A stretch of 64,000 nucleotides of DNA. Source: Vibrio litoralis DSM 17657 (GTDB lineage Bacteria; Pseudomonadota; Gammaproteobacteria; Enterobacterales; Vibrionaceae). How positions within the stretch are numbered: the first letter of the stretch is position 1; every line of letters starts with the position of its first letter. Shown piece by piece: positions 48,337 through 58,918 of the stretch. The notes under the pieces were generated by a model. The model saw only the letters and a list, made by a program, of their open reading frames with translations. It was not told where the DNA came from and searched no databases. The position numbers and the translations under genes are program-made. The stretch lies in NCBI RefSeq assembly GCF_000426765.1, contig NZ_KE384567.1, positions 479,152-543,151 of the forward strand, read 5' to 3'.

Positions 48337-51300
48337 CTAGCTCAAATTCGGCCCTAACCATTTCTCCATTTCCACTTCATCCCAGCCTTTACGTTGCGCG
48401 TAATCTTCGGCTTGATCTTGTTGGATCTGAGCAATCGCAAAGTAACGTGAATCTGGGTGAGAGAAATACCAACCTGACACTGAAGCGCCCGGCCACATTG
48501 CATAACTGGTGGTCAAAGACATGCCGATGGTTTCTTCAACTTTTAGAAGCTCCCATAAGCTGCCTTTTTCCGTATGTTCAGGACAAGCTGGGTATCCTGG
48601 TGCCGGACGCGTACCTTGGTATTTTTCGCGAATAAGATCATTATTAGTCAGATTTTCATCCGCCGCATAACCCCAAATTTCTTTACGAACTTTTTCGTGC
48701 ATATACTCAGCAAAGGCTTCAGCTAAACGATCAGCCACCGCTTGGATCATAATCGCATTATAATCATCACCAGCGGCTTTATAAGCATCCGCTAAATCAC
48801 GTTCACCGATACCGCCCGTCACCGCAAAACCACCAATCCAATCAGCTTTACCGCTGTCTTTTGGTGCAATGTAATCCGATAAACAGTAGTTCGGACCTTT
48901 TGGCTTTTCAGTTTGTTGGCGTAAATTGTGCAACACTTTAATCACATCTGTACGAGTTTCATCCGCATAGACTTCAATGTCATCCCCCACACTATTGGCA
49001 GGGAATAAGCCACACATTCCACTGGCTTTCAAAATTCCGTCTTGCTCAACTTTTTCCAATAAAACAATCGCATCATCAAAAATACGTTTTGCTTCTTCGC
49101 CGACTTCTTCATGCTCGAAAATAGAAGGGTATTTGCCCATCAATCCCCAAGTTAAGAAAAAAGGTGTCCAGTCGATATAGTTACGTAGCATTGAAACATC
49201 AATATTTTCAAAAACTTGAACTTCAGGTTTTACTGGTACGGGTGGCGTGTAACTTTGCCAATCAATCGCGACTTTATTTGCGCGAGCTTGTTCGATGGTA
49301 ACAGGCTTTGTTCTTGGGCGCTTACGGGCATGCTGGTCACGAACTCGGTCGTAATCAATATCGAGCTTTTCCACAAAAGCGGGACGTAAAACATCTGATA
49401 ATAAGGCAGAACAAACCCCTACCGCTCGAGAGGCATTATTCACATACACCACAGGGTGAGAGTAATTTTGCTCAATTTTCACCGCAGTGTGAGCTTTTGA
49501 TGTTGTTGCACCACCAATCAATAATGGCAAATCGAACCCTTGGCGTTCCATTTCTTTCGCTACATGTACCATTTCATCAAGCGATGGCGTGATCAGGCCA
49601 GATAAACCAATAATATCGACGTTTTCTTCTTTGGCTACTTTAAGGATTTTTTCGGTTGGCACCATCACGCCTAAGTCGATGATCTCATAGTTATTGCATT
49701 GCAGAACCACGCCTACAATATTTTTACCGATATCATGAACATCACCTTTTACGGTCGCTAATAAAATCTTACCGTTACTTCTTTGCCCTTCCTCTTTTAA
49801 AGCATTAATAAAAGGCTCAAGGTAGGCAACGGCTTGTTTCATCACTCGAGCAGATTTGACCACTTGAGGGAGGAACATTTTACCTTCACCAAATAAATCA
49901 CCGACGACGTTCATACCATCCATTAATGGGCCTTCAATCACGTCAATGGGCTTATCCAATTTCAAACGCGCCGCTTCAGTATCTTCAATGATAAATTCAG
50001 TAATCCCTTTCACTAAAGCATGCTCAATACGTTTTTCAACGTCCCATGTGCGCCATACTAAAGCATTAGGATCTTCGACTTTACCTACCCCGTTGGAGCG
50101 GTATTCTTCGGCGAGCTCCAATAAACGTTCTGTGCCATCATCACGACGGTTTAATACTACATCTTCAACCGCTTCACGCAGTTTATCCGGAACGTTATCG
50201 TAAATTTCAAGTTGACCTGCATTAACGATCCCCATGTCCATACCGCGCTTAAAACAGTGGTATAAGAAAACGGCATGGATTGCTTCACGTACGTAGTTAT
50301 TGCCGCGAAATGAGAAAGAAACGTTCGATACACCACCAGAAATCATCGCATAAGGGAGATCACGCTTTATATCACCGACTGCTTCAATAAAGTCGACGGC
50401 ATAGTTATTGTGCTCATCAATGCCAGTCGCAATGGCAAAAATATTAGGGTCAAAAATAACATCTTCTGGCGGAAATCCCACTTCATCCACCAGAATGCGG
50501 TAAGCCTTGGTACAAATTTCGGTTTTACGTTCACGTGTATCGGCTTGGCCCACTTCATCAAAGGCCATCACGATCACTGCCGCGCCATAGCGACGGATCA
50601 ATTTGGCTTGCTCAATAAAGTTCTCAACGCCTTCTTTCATCGAGATAGAGTTGACGATGCCTTTACCTTGTACGCATTTTAGGCCGGCTTCGATGACATC
50701 CCATTTAGAGGAATCTACCATGATCGGCACTTTAGAGATTTCTGGCTCAGAGGCACATAGATTCAGGAAGCGTTCCATGCAAGCTTTGGCATCGAGCATC
50801 CCTTCATCCATATTGATATCGATGATTTGCGCGCCATTGGCCACTTGTTCGCGAGCCACATCAAGTGCTTCATCATATTGCTCTTCAACAATCAGACGCT
50901 TGAACTTGGCAGAACCAGTTACGTTAGTACGCTCACCGACATTCACAAATAATGAATCCTTATCTATGGTGAGCGGTTCTAACCCCGATAGACGACAAGC
51001 TTTTGGTAACTCAGGCAATGTACGAGGTTTAACCCCTTCAACAACCCGTGCCATCTGACGAATATGTTCTGGCGTGGTACCACAACAGCCACCCACCATA
51101 TTTAGAAAGCCACTTTCCGCCCATTCTTGAATATGCTTCGCCATTTCACGCGGCTCAAGATCATATTCACCGAAGGCATTAGGCAAACCGGCATTTGGGT
51201 GAGCAGAAACATGAGCTTCTGAAATGCGCGATAGCTCTTCAACATATTGACGTAATTCATTTGGCCCTAGTGCACAGTTAAGACCAAATGACAGTGGTTC

Positions 51301-52038
51301 AACATGACGTAGTGCGTTATAAAATGCTTCGGTCGTTTGCCCTGAAAGTGTACGGCCAGAGGCATCAGTAATCGTGCCGGAAATCATGACTGGCAGTTTG
51401 AAACCGAGCTCATCAAACACACTTAACACCGCAAATGCACAAGCCTTGGCGTTTAAGGTATCAAAGATGGTTTCAATCATGATGATATCTGCGCCACCTT
51501 TGATTAGCGCGCGGGTAGATTCAGAGTAAGCAGTCACTAACTCATCAAAGCTGACATTACGAAAGCCTGGGTCATTTACATCAGGAGAAATTGAGCAAGT
51601 ACGGTTAGTTGGCCCTAAAACGCCGGCAACAAATCTTGGTTTATCTGGCGTTTTTGCTGTCCACTCATCGGCAGCTTCACGAGCAAGTTTTGCCGCGGCA
51701 AAGTTTATCTCTGCACTTAAGCTTTCCATGTCGTAATCAGCCATCGCGATGGTGGTGGCATTGAAGGTATTGGTTTCTAGAATATCCGCGCCAGCCGCTA
51801 AGTAGTCGCTGTGCAGCTTTTTAATTAACTGCGGTTGAGTTAAAACCAATAAGTCGTTATTACCTTTAAGGTCACTATGCCAATCCGCAAAGCGTTCGCC
51901 TCGGTAATCATTTTCTTGCAATTGATGAGACTGGATCATGGTTCCCATGCCACCATCAATCAATAAAATGCGAGATTTTAATAATTCTTGAATTTGATGT
52001 TTTACTTCATTGCGATGAGAATTTGTGCTTCCAGCCAC
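48337..52038 (-). CDS. metH: Cobalamin-dependent methionine synthase
   Basis: 1233 residues with all four MetH modules: homocysteine domain (GGMGTMIQ near 29, zinc Cys in [11 protein letters not shown]), methyl-THF/pterin domain ([26 protein letters not shown]), B12 domain (DVHDIGKN around residue 766, with the cobalt-ligand His) and the C-terminal reactivation domain ([45 protein letters not shown]). It makes methionine from homocysteine. MetJ boxes lie about 60 bases upstream. No B12 riboswitch was seen. Confidence 0.98.
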   Translation of the reverse strand: MAGSTNSHRNEVKHQIQELLKSRILLIDGGMGTMIQSHQLQENDYRGERFADWHSDLKGNNDLLVLTQPQLIKKLHSDYLAAGADILETNTFNATTIAMADYDMESLSAEINFAAAKLAREAADEWTAKTPDKPRFVAGVLGPTNRTCSISPDVNDPGFRNVSFDELVTAYSESTRALIKGGADIIMIETIFDTLNAKACAFAVLSVFDELGFKLPVMISGTITDASGRTLSGQTTEAFYNALRHVEPLSFGLNCALGPNELRQYVEELSRISEAHVSAHPNAGLPNAFGEYDLEPREMAKHIQEWAESGFLNMVGGCCGTTPEHIRQMARVVEGVKPRTLPELPKACRLSGLEPLTIDKDSLFVNVGERTNVTGSAKFKRLIVEEQYDEALDVAREQVANGAQIIDINMDEGMLDAKACMERFLNLCASEPEISKVPIMVDSSKWDVIEAGLKCVQGKGIVNSISMKEGVENFIEQAKLIRRYGAAVIVMAFDEVGQADTRERKTEICTKAYRILVDEVGFPPEDVIFDPNIFAIATGIDEHNNYAVDFIEAVGDIKRDLPYAMISGGVSNVSFSFRGNNYVREAIHAVFLYHCFKRGMDMGIVNAGQLEIYDNVPDKLREAVEDVVLNRRDDGTERLLELAEEYRSNGVGKVEDPNALVWRTWDVEKRIEHALVKGITEFIIEDTEAARLKLDKPIDVIEGPLMDGMNVVGDLFGEGKMFLPQVVKSARVMKQAVAYLEPFINALKEEGQRSNGKILLATVKGDVHDIGKNIVGVVLQCNNYEIIDLGVMVPTEKILKVAKEENVDIIGLSGLITPSLDEMVHVAKEMERQGFDLPLLIGGATTSKAHTAVKIEQNYSHPVVYVNNASRAVGVCSALLSDVLRPAFVEKLDIDYDRVRDQHARKRPRTKPVTIEQARANKVAIDWQSYTPPVPVKPEVQVFENIDVSMLRNYIDWTPFFLTWGLMGKYPSIFEHEEVGEEAKRIFDDAIVLLEKVEQDGILKASGMCGLFPANSVGDDIEVYADETRTDVIKVLHNLRQQTEKPKGPNYCLSDYIAPKDSGKADWIGGFAVTGGIGERDLADAYKAAGDDYNAIMIQAVADRLAEAFAEYMHEKVRKEIWGYAADENLTNNDLIREKYQGTRPAPGYPACPEHTEKGSLWELLKVEETIGMSLTTSYAMWPGASVSGWYFSHPDSRYFAIAQIQQDQAEDYAQRKGWDEVEMEKWLGPNLS

Positions 52039-52093
52039 GATACAACCTCTTTCCTTAAGTCTTTAATATATCCTAACATGCTTTATTTATAAT

Positions 52094-52109
52094 GGAAATC
52101 TAGACGTCT
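52094..52109 (-). promoter_or_regulatory. MetJ operator (met boxes) of metH
   Basis: A perfect met box AGACGTCT at 52102-52109 and a weaker neighbour GGAAATCT (5 of 8) directly adjoining it, 56-71 bases upstream of the metH start. MetJ binds tandem 8-base boxes with S-adenosylmethionine as corepressor. Confidence 0.8.
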
Positions 52110-52255
52110 AAAATGAAATTTAAAACTCTAATATATCCTTTTTAACATGCTTTTTATCTGCTTTACTCTAATCTTGTTAAAAATATATTGATATTTATCA
52201 GTAAGCGCACGAAAATTGCGGAATTACAATTTGTTACATTAGCCAAGGTTAAACT

Positions 52256-53599
52256 ATGTCGGTCTATAATACCCTTTGCTTCCTATCGTTTGCTGCGATG
52301 GTGATTGCACTGATTAACAGTAAGTTTGGTCGCCTACAAACGACTATTGCTATTACCGCGGGCTCAATGATGCTCTCACTAATCATTCTTATTGCTGGCC
52401 ATAGTGGCTGGTTTAACCTTATCGACATCGCCTCAAAAACGATGACGGAAATTAACTTTGAAAGCTTCCTATTAAATGGTGTGCTTGGCTTCTTGCTATT
52501 TGCAGGTGGTCTAGGTATCAAGCTACCGCATTTTGCTGATCAAAAGTGGGAGATCGCCATTCTTGCATTTGGTGGCACCCTATTCTCTACTTTCTTTATC
52601 GGTTTCAGCTTATATGCAATTTGCGATGCGATTAACATTCATATTGATTTGATCTACTGCATCCTGTTTGGTGCACTTATCTCACCAACCGATCCAATTG
52701 CAGTGCTGGCCATTGTTAAGAAACTCCAAGCACCACAACGTATTTCAACTCAAATTGAAGGCGAGTCGCTTTTCAATGATGGGATTGGCTTAGTTATTTT
52801 CGTCACTATCTTTACCGTTGCATTTAGTGGCCAGGCTCCGACTCCTGGTGGCGTACTGACATTATTCTTGCAAGAAGCGGTGGGTGGTATCGCCTACGGT
52901 TTTGTTCTAGGTCTCGTGTTCCACTACCTAATCAGCTCAACCAACGATCATTCAATGGAATTACTATTAATGGTCTGTATTCCAACCGCCGGTTACGCTT
53001 TTGCTGAAACGCTTGAAGTATCAGGCCCACTGGCGATGGTGGTTTCCAGTATCATGATTGGTAACTGGACTCGCTATGTTGGTTTTTCTAAAGAAAGTAC
53101 TGAGCACATGGATCACTTCTGGGAACTGATTGATGAATTCCTCAACGGCATCCTGTTTTTACTTATCGGTATGTCACTATTGTTGTTCGAATTTCATTCT
53201 GAAGATTGGATTATGATGGCAATTGCAGTACCACTGGTTCTACTGTCTCGTTTCCTAAGTGTTTGGATTCCATTTATTGGCTTTAAGCGTTTTAGAACCT
53301 ACAACAAGTGGTCAGTGAAAATTCTAACTTGGGGTGGTCTACGTGGTGGTTTGGCACTGGCTATGGCACTATCGATTCCACACGATAAGTACTTTGTAAC
53401 CGCTGACAATATTGATATTAAAGAAATCATCATGGTGATGACCTACGCGGTAGTGGTATTCTCGATTCTAATTCAGGGCTCAACGATTACCCCAATGATC
53501 AATAAAGCCAAAGTAGTACAAAAACAAATGGAAGAAGCGGATCAACTACGCGCGCAAGTGGAAGCCGATTCGCAAAAGCAGGAAAATAAACCAAGTTAA
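52256..53599 (+). CDS. Na+/H+ antiporter, CPA1/NhaP-type
   Basis: 447 residues, about 12 membrane segments, Na_H_Exchanger fold. The CPA1 core motifs ALISPTDPIAVLAIVKK and EGESLFNDGIGLVIFV carry the expected transport Asp residues. A conserved GGLRGGLALAMALSIP lies near 360. The C-terminus is a short charged cytoplasmic tail (MEEADQLRAQVEADSQ). Role: cytoplasmic pH and Na+ homeostasis. It sits between divergent metH and convergent metA without an obvious functional tie. The ion preference cannot be told. Confidence 0.9.
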   Translation: MSVYNTLCFLSFAAMVIALINSKFGRLQTTIAITAGSMMLSLIILIAGHSGWFNLIDIASKTMTEINFESFLLNGVLGFLLFAGGLGIKLPHFADQKWEIAILAFGGTLFSTFFIGFSLYAICDAINIHIDLIYCILFGALISPTDPIAVLAIVKKLQAPQRISTQIEGESLFNDGIGLVIFVTIFTVAFSGQAPTPGGVLTLFLQEAVGGIAYGFVLGLVFHYLISSTNDHSMELLLMVCIPTAGYAFAETLEVSGPLAMVVSSIMIGNWTRYVGFSKESTEHMDHFWELIDEFLNGILFLLIGMSLLLFEFHSEDWIMMAIAVPLVLLSRFLSVWIPFIGFKRFRTYNKWSVKILTWGGLRGGLALAMALSIPHDKYFVTADNIDIKEIIMVMTYAVVVFSILIQGSTITPMINKAKVVQKQMEEADQLRAQVEADSQKQENKPS

Positions 53600-53636
53600 C
53601 TAACTAACAAATAAATTAGCTACAGCGCTTCACAAT

Positions 53637-53686
53637 AAAGCAGCATAACGTTAAGGAATCATTCCAAATAGTTATGCTGCTTTTTT
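53637..53686 (+). terminator. Strong terminator after the antiporter gene
   Basis: AAAGCAGCATAAC pairs with GTTATGCTGCTTT over a 21-base loop that contains a GGAAT/ATTCC stem, followed by a T-run. Confidence 0.88.
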
Positions 53687-53748
53687 ATTACTACTAGGTT
53701 TATTATTACTAGGTTTATTGATACTAATGTGTACTAAGACAGTATTAA

Positions 53749-54690
53749 TTAATCATCTTTAGTAAAATTCTCTATCGAGAAATGATCAAGATCGTAAGGC
53801 GTTTGCTGGTAAACACAGTAATTTAACCAGTTAGAAAACAACAAATGACCATGACTTCGCCAGCTGGCAATCGGTGGGTTATCAGGGTTGTCATTTGGGT
53901 AGTAGTTCACTGGAATTGCCGGATCCATCCCTTCTGCTAGATCGCGCACATATTCATTATGTAGTGTATGCGCATCATATTCAGGGTGCCCCGTGACAAA
54001 GACATGTCGCTTATCTTTACTACTCGCAAGATAAACGCCCGCATCATCAGAAGTGGCTAAGATATCTAAATCTGTATGTTCCGATAAGTATTCGGCGGTA
54101 AAGTCAGCATAGCGAGAATGAGGCGCTAAGAAGTTATCATCAAAGCCTCTTACTACCGGATGAAACTCGCTCACTACATCATGATGATACACACCTGACA
54201 GCTTTTCTTTACGCGTACGTTTCGGCAAATTATACAGCAGCTTTAAAGCCGCCTGAGCTGCCCAACAAACATATAATGTAGAAGTCACGTGATTTTTAGC
54301 CCATGACATTATCGTCTGTAAGTGATCCCAATAAGCCACGTCTTCAAACTGTACTAACCCTAATGGCGCGCCTGTAATAATCAAACCATCAAAGTTTCGG
54401 TTTTTTACAGTATCAAATTGGCGATAAAAATTATTCAAATGTTCGGTTGGGGTATTTTTACTTGGTCGATCATCAATACGCAGCAACTCAATATCAACTT
54501 GCAGCGGACTGTTTGAAAGTAAACGTAAGAACTGAGTTTCCGTCTCAATTTTTTTCGGCATCAAATTTAAGATCAACACTTTAAGTGGTCGGATCATCTG
54601 CGTAGTCGCACGCGTCTCCGACATAATAAAGATTCTTTCCTGACGTAAGGTATCAGAAGCAGGAAGTTGATCGGGAATCTTGATTGGCAT
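53749..54690 (-). CDS. metA: Homoserine O-succinyltransferase
   Basis: 313 residues, close to E. coli MetA (309). The acyl-enzyme Cys142 is in [11 protein letters not shown], with His235 and Glu237 in [11 protein letters not shown], and Lys47 in [30 protein letters not shown] is also characteristic. It starts methionine synthesis from homoserine. MetA-family acyl donor choice (succinyl- or acetyl-CoA) varies by a few residues; I call succinyl by close match to E. coli. Met boxes lie 16-39 bases upstream. Confidence 0.95.
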   Translation of the reverse strand: MPIKIPDQLPASDTLRQERIFIMSETRATTQMIRPLKVLILNLMPKKIETETQFLRLLSNSPLQVDIELLRIDDRPSKNTPTEHLNNFYRQFDTVKNRNFDGLIITGAPLGLVQFEDVAYWDHLQTIMSWAKNHVTSTLYVCWAAQAALKLLYNLPKRTRKEKLSGVYHHDVVSEFHPVVRGFDDNFLAPHSRYADFTAEYLSEHTDLDILATSDDAGVYLASSKDKRHVFVTGHPEYDAHTLHNEYVRDLAEGMDPAIPVNYYPNDNPDNPPIASWRSHGHLLFSNWLNYCVYQQTPYDLDHFSIENFTKDD

Positions 54691-54705
54691 TGCACTCCCT
54701 CCATA

Positions 54706-54729
54706 AGCAATCTAGACGTCTAAACACCT
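54706..54729 (-). promoter_or_regulatory. MetJ operator (three met boxes) of metA
   Basis: A perfect AGACGTCT at 54714-54721 flanked directly by AGCAATCT and AAACACCT, each 5 of 8 matches to the box. It lies right in front of the metA ribosome site region. Confidence 0.83.
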
Positions 54730-54794
54730 ACGAGTATATCAAGACAAAGAGGAATGTCGAGAAGGAATGTTTAGAAGCTCTTTCGAGCTTATTT

Positions 54795-54956
54795 ATACCA
54801 ATCACATTAATTAGGTGCTCAAAAATTGCGCTGAGAAAAGGCTTGAGAACAAGGCTGAAATTTTTGGTAAGTAGTTATTCTACAAACAAAATTTATAACG
54901 ATGTTATCGAGTCTTTTAGCAAGCAAGGATGAGTAAATAATTAATACGATTGGTAT
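54795..54956. mobile_element. 162-bp MITE-like element with 19-bp terminal inverted repeats
   Basis: Left end ATACCAATCACATTAATTA and right end TAATTAATACGATTGGTAT are complementary at 17 of 19 positions. The interior has no inverted symmetry and no convincing gene. I recall near-identical elements being frequent between genes in Vibrio and relatives, but cannot check. Aside from this and the met boxes the 54691-55039 gap contains only the sspB terminator. Confidence 0.75.
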
Positions 54957-54982
54957 TAGACTCATTAGATTAAGTTTAGCGC

Positions 54983-55015
54983 AAAAAAAAGCAGCGCACT
55001 TAGTACGCTGCTTTT
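54983..55015 (-). terminator. Terminator of sspA-sspB
   Basis: On the minus strand, AAAAGCAGCG pairs with CGCTGCTTTT over a 9-base loop, and the T-run of eight extends past the stem. Confidence 0.92.
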
Positions 55016-55039
55016 GAAAACGAAATGATTTAGTTATAA

Positions 55040-55525
55040 CTACTTAACGATAGTTAAACTCGGACGACCTTTAGGTTTAGCCGGAGCTTCAGATTCGTCA
55101 GACGTTGGCACTTCAGGAGCTTCATCACTTGAGCTATCAACACTTGATAGTGAAGATACTGGCTCTTCTTCGATACCCGCTTCCATTTCAGCAGTGTAGG
55201 CATCTTCTGGTTCAAACATAGTTCCAGCACCGTTTTCACGTGCATAGATAGCCTGTACCGCATACATAGGGACGATGACTGAATGTGGACGACCACTAAA
55301 GCGAGCATTGAACATAATGGCATCATTACTGATTTCTAAGTTACCAACCGCTCGTGGCGCAACATTCAAAATAATTTGTCCGTCTTGCACAAACTCGATT
55401 GGTACACGAACGCCAGGTAATGTTGCTTCCACCACTAAGTGTGGCGTCAGTTCATTATCCACTAACCATTCATAAAATGCGCGCACCAAATAAGGGCGTC
55501 TTGGTGTCATTTTATCCATATCCAT
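55040..55525 (-). CDS. sspB: SspB, ClpXP specificity-enhancing adaptor
   Basis: 161 residues. The substrate-binding domain (about 5-115) has RPYLVRAFYEWLVDNELTPHLVV and LNVAPRAVGNLEISNDAIMFNARFSG. Then comes an acidic Ser/Glu-rich linker, and a C-terminal ClpX-binding tail ending KPKGRPSLTIVK. Role: delivers ssrA-tagged proteins and RseA fragments to ClpXP. The start ATG is 3 bases after the sspA stop. Layout matches the family in full. Confidence 0.95.
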   Translation of the reverse strand: MDMDKMTPRRPYLVRAFYEWLVDNELTPHLVVEATLPGVRVPIEFVQDGQIILNVAPRAVGNLEISNDAIMFNARFSGRPHSVIVPMYAVQAIYARENGAGTMFEPEDAYTAEMEAGIEEEPVSSLSSVDSSSDEAPEVPTSDESEAPAKPKGRPSLTIVK

Positions 55526-55527
55526 GA

Positions 55528-56163
55528 TTAACGAACCAAACGCATTTCTCGTTCAGCTTCTGTTAATGAAGCTAAGAATGAATCACGCTCAAACACACGA
55601 CTCATATAGATTTTTAACTCTTTTGAACCCGGGCCTGATAGCTCAATACCGAATGTCGGTAGACGCCATAGTAATGGTGCTAAGTAGCAGTCAATTAAGC
55701 TAAATTCTTCACTCATAAAGTGCTCATATTCAGCAAAAACAGGGGCTAAAGTTAACAAGTCATTACGTAGCTTAGTACGAGCCGCTTCCGCTTCTTCAGG
55801 TGTACCTGAAACAATTTTCTCTGCTTGTGAATACCAGTTACGCTCAATACGGTACATCATCAAACGACTATTACCACGAGCAACAGGATAAACCGGCATC
55901 AAAGGTGGGTGAGGGAAACGTTCATCAAGGTATTCCATGATGATATTTGAGTTATAAAGTGCAAGCTCGCGATCAACTAGAGTCGGAACTGACTTGTAAG
56001 GGTTTAATTCTATAAGCTCAGTTGGTAAGTTATCTTCTTCAACTAACTCAACTTCAACACTAACCCCTTTTTCGGCTAGAACAATACGAACCTGATGGCT
56101 ATACATATCTGAAGCACTTGAAAATAGAGTCATCACAGAACGTTTATTGGCAGCTACAGCCAT
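55528..56163 (-). CDS. sspA: SspA, stringent starvation protein A
   Basis: The start is at ATG 56163 (MAVAANKRSVMTLFSSASDMYSHQVRIVLAEKGV), with a strong GGAGGG ribosome site; the frame to 56181 adds six unlikely residues. 211 residues, GST-like fold: thioredoxin-like N-half with VPTLVDRELALYNSNIIMEYLDERFPHPPLMPVYPVARG, and helical C-half with FSLIDCYLAPLLWRLPTFGIEL. Known role: RNA polymerase-associated regulator under starvation and acid stress. Paired with sspB. Confidence 0.96.
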   Translation of the reverse strand: MAVAANKRSVMTLFSSASDMYSHQVRIVLAEKGVSVEVELVEEDNLPTELIELNPYKSVPTLVDRELALYNSNIIMEYLDERFPHPPLMPVYPVARGNSRLMMYRIERNWYSQAEKIVSGTPEEAEAARTKLRNDLLTLAPVFAEYEHFMSEEFSLIDCYLAPLLWRLPTFGIELSGPGSKELKIYMSRVFERDSFLASLTEAEREMRLVR

Positions 56164-56319
56164 TGAGAAGCCCTCCAGCACACTTAAAAATAAAAAAGAA
56201 ATGGAGGCTCAATGCCCCCATTACATAAAAATTAGCAAGGAATTTTAGCACAAATATTTACATTCAGGCTAATTTTTATTCCCAAGGCTTATTGATTATA
56301 GCTCAACAAGCCTTGGCTA

Positions 56320-57060
56320 TTAGTGAACATCACGCCAGTATTCTTTCTTCAGTAAGACCACTACGATAGTAAAGATCACCAAGAAAGCCATTACCCACCA
56401 GCCTAGTGCATGCCGTTCGAGCTTCACCGGATCGCCAGAATACTCAAGGAAGTTAACTAAATCACGGACAGTATTGTCATACTCTTCCGTGGTTAACTCA
56501 CCCATTTTGACGATTTTAGTTCCCGTGACGACTTTATGCTCTTCACCATCCACAACGGTGGTTTCAAACACTGGCTCAGGGATCCCTTGTAAACCTTCAA
56601 GTACGTGTGGCATACCAACATTAGGGAACGTTGTGTTATTCACCCCAAATGGACGTGATGGATCAGCATAAAAGCTACGTAAGTAAGTGTATAACCAATC
56701 AACACCACGCACTCGAGCCACTAAAGTTAAATCCGGTGGAGGAGTACCAAACCATTTGCCAGCGTCTTCCGCTGGAATAGCATTGGTCATCAAGTCACCG
56801 ATTTTAGCATTAGGATCAAATACTAGGTTTTCCATCATTAAATCATCAGGAATACCCAAATCTGTCGCGACACGCTGATAACGTTGATATTGAGTTGAAT
56901 GACATGCTGCACAATAGCTCATAAAGGTTTTAGCACCACGTTGCAAAGATGCCTTGTCCGTTAAGTCATTATTAGCACTGTCTAAATGTACATTTCCACC
57001 TGCTGCCATTACCGAGAATGGCAACATAATAGTCAAAAGTCCTACAATCCACTTTTTCAT
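56320..57060 (-). CDS. petC: Cytochrome c1 of the bc1 complex
   Basis: 246 residues with a signal peptide (KKWIVGLLTIMLPFSVMAA). The covalent heme site CAACH is at 50-54. The axial-Met region is probably NTTFPNVGMPHVL (Met near 155). A C-terminal anchor helix (about 219-238, ALGWWVMAFLVIFTIVVVLLKK) ends the protein. It overlaps petB by 4 bases. Role: passes electrons from the Rieske protein to cytochrome c in the respiratory chain. Confidence 0.95.
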   Translation of the reverse strand: MKKWIVGLLTIMLPFSVMAAGGNVHLDSANNDLTDKASLQRGAKTFMSYCAACHSTQYQRYQRVATDLGIPDDLMMENLVFDPNAKIGDLMTNAIPAEDAGKWFGTPPPDLTLVARVRGVDWLYTYLRSFYADPSRPFGVNNTTFPNVGMPHVLEGLQGIPEPVFETTVVDGEEHKVVTGTKIVKMGELTTEEYDNTVRDLVNFLEYSGDPVKLERHALGWWVMAFLVIFTIVVVLLKKEYWRDVH

Positions 57061-58325
57061 TTGAATGTTACCCTCTCTGGCAATGGTTTCGTCGCTTCAT
57101 TTTTACTATAGAAATACAGTAGAACGAAGAACATGAAATATCCTAGGCTAAAGATCTGTGATAACAGGGTATACAGAGGTGTTGCAGGTAAAGTACCTAA
57201 AATACCTAAGCCAATGAAACACACCACAAACTGGATAATATTCAATAAGTGCCACTTGCTGCGGTAGCGGTATGAACGCACTTTACAACGGTCAAACCAA
57301 GGCAGTAAGAATAAGAACAGAATCGATGCACCCATTGCCGCAACACCTAATAATTTATCAGGAACCGCACGTAAAATGGCGTAGAACGGTGTGAAATACC
57401 ATACCGGTGCAATATGCTCTGGTGTTTTCAGCGGGTTAGCAGCTTCAAAGTTAGGCGGCTCAAGGAAGTATCCACCCATTTCTGGGTTAAAGAACAACAC
57501 ATAACTAAAGAAGAATAAGAAACCAGCCACACCCACTAAGTCTTTAACTGTGCCATAAGGATGGAAAGGGACTGAGTCGATGATATTGTATTTTTTGGTA
57601 AACTGCTTATGGAATTTAAACTGAGTCTTATACTCGCCATTATCATCTGGCGCTTTCGGAATCTTAGTATCAATACCATCAGGGTTGTTTGAACCTACCT
57701 CATGCAAGGCTAGTACGTGTAAGACAACCAGCAGCAGTAGCACAATCGGTAAAGCAATTACGTGCAGTGCGAAGAAACGGTTTAGCGTCGCACCAGAAAT
57801 AACATAGTCACCACGAATCCATAGCGTTAAATCATCACCAATAACCGGAATCGCACCAAATAGAGAAATGATTACCTGAGCCCCCCAGTAAGACATTTGT
57901 CCCCAAGGTAGCAAATAGCCCATGAAAGCTTCAGCCATCAGCACTAAGAAGATCAACATACCGAAGATCCACAGTAGCTCACGTGGCTTTTGATACGAAC
58001 CGTAGATAAGGCCACGGAACATGTGTAAATACACTACAACGAAGAACGCAGAAGCGCCAGTTGAGTGCATATAACGAAGTAACCAACCATACTCCACATC
58101 ACGCATGATGTATTCAACCGAGGCAAAAGCGCCATCGCCAGAAGGAACATAGTTCATGGTTAGCCAGATGCCAGTAAGGATCTGGTTAACCAATACCAAC
58201 ATTGCTAAAGAACCAAAAAGGTACCAAAAGTTGAAGTTCTTCGGCATTGGATATTCGGATAAGTGCTTTTTATAAGCATCCATCGCAGGTAGACGTTTTT
58301 CTACCCAATCAAGTAAGGCTTGCAT
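57057..58325 (-). CDS. petB: Cytochrome b of the bc1 complex
   Basis: 422 residues, eight membrane helices. Two heme-b His pairs are at 87/188 and 101/203. The Qo-site motif reads PVWY at 307-310 where most mitochondrial-type sequences have PEWY. The start of the gene overlaps the petA stop by one base. Role: oxidises ubiquinol and pumps charge by the Q cycle. Confidence 0.96.
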   Translation of the reverse strand: MQALLDWVEKRLPAMDAYKKHLSEYPMPKNFNFWYLFGSLAMLVLVNQILTGIWLTMNYVPSGDGAFASVEYIMRDVEYGWLLRYMHSTGASAFFVVVYLHMFRGLIYGSYQKPRELLWIFGMLIFLVLMAEAFMGYLLPWGQMSYWGAQVIISLFGAIPVIGDDLTLWIRGDYVISGATLNRFFALHVIALPIVLLLLVVLHVLALHEVGSNNPDGIDTKIPKAPDDNGEYKTQFKFHKQFTKKYNIIDSVPFHPYGTVKDLVGVAGFLFFFSYVLFFNPEMGGYFLEPPNFEAANPLKTPEHIAPVWYFTPFYAILRAVPDKLLGVAAMGASILFLFLLPWFDRCKVRSYRYRSKWHLLNIIQFVVCFIGLGILGTLPATPLYTLLSQIFSLGYFMFFVLLYFYSKNEATKPLPERVTFK

Positions 58326-58918
58326 CAGGCTCCCTCCTCACGACTTTCGCCAATGATAATCCGTGTATCACTCAAATAACCATGCTCTGGAACCACTAGG
58401 TTTAATGGTGCTGGCACCCCTTGGAATACACGCCCCGCCAAATCAAACTTCGAACCATGGCATGGACAGAAAAATCCTGATTTCACGCCTTTAACTTGTT
58501 CAGTAAAAGTGTCTGGTAGATAAGTCGGTGAACAACCAAGGTGGGTACAAATACCAACCGCCACAAAGTATTCAGGCTTTATTGAACGATATTTATTTTG
58601 AGCATAACTAGGCTGTTGCTCTTGCTCTGATGCAGGATCACGAAGCTTATCATCCAAAGCCTCTAGCTGCTCTAAGGTGCTTTGAGAACGACGTACAACC
58701 CAAACCGGTTTGCCTCGCCATTCAACACGAACCAGTTGACCTTCTTCTATTTTACTTACATCGACTTCAACTGGAGCACCAGCCGCTTTTGCTCTTTCAC
58801 TTGGATTCCAAGATTTAATAAAAGGCACGGCTACAGCCACAGCCCCTATTCCACCTACAACCGCAGTGGTGGCAGTCAAAAAGCGCCGACGGCCATTATT
58901 GATAGGCGCATTGCTCAT
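58325..58918 (-). CDS. petA: Rieske iron-sulfur protein of the bc1 complex
   Basis: The start is at ATG 58918 (MSNAPINNGRRRFLTATT) with GGGAGA 8 bases upstream; the frame to 58933 adds five residues. 197 residues. It has a twin-arginine-like N-terminus (GRRRFL) with a membrane anchor helix (about 17-34), then the Rieske fold. The [2Fe-2S] ligands are C124/H126 (CTHLGC) and C151/H154 (CPCHGS), with the disulfide Cys at 129 and 153. First gene of petABC. Confidence 0.95.
   Translation of the reverse strand: MSNAPINNGRRRFLTATTAVVGGIGAVAVAVPFIKSWNPSERAKAAGAPVEVDVSKIEEGQLVRVEWRGKPVWVVRRSQSTLEQLEALDDKLRDPASEQEQQPSYAQNKYRSIKPEYFVAVGICTHLGCSPTYLPDTFTEQVKGVKSGFFCPCHGSKFDLAGRVFQGVPAPLNLVVPEHGYLSDTRIIIGESREEGA

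Noticed and set aside
52039..52255. SAM or cobalamin riboswitch before metH
   Set aside because: None of the conserved riboswitch segments is visible; MetJ boxes explain the control.
53687..53725. Direct repeat TTATTACTAGGTTTA between the antiporter and metA
   Set aside because: Two short AT-rich copies, too little to call an element.
54684..54932. 82-codon plus-strand frame over the MITE-like element
   Set aside because: It crosses the met boxes and most of the element; composition is that of translated repeat DNA.
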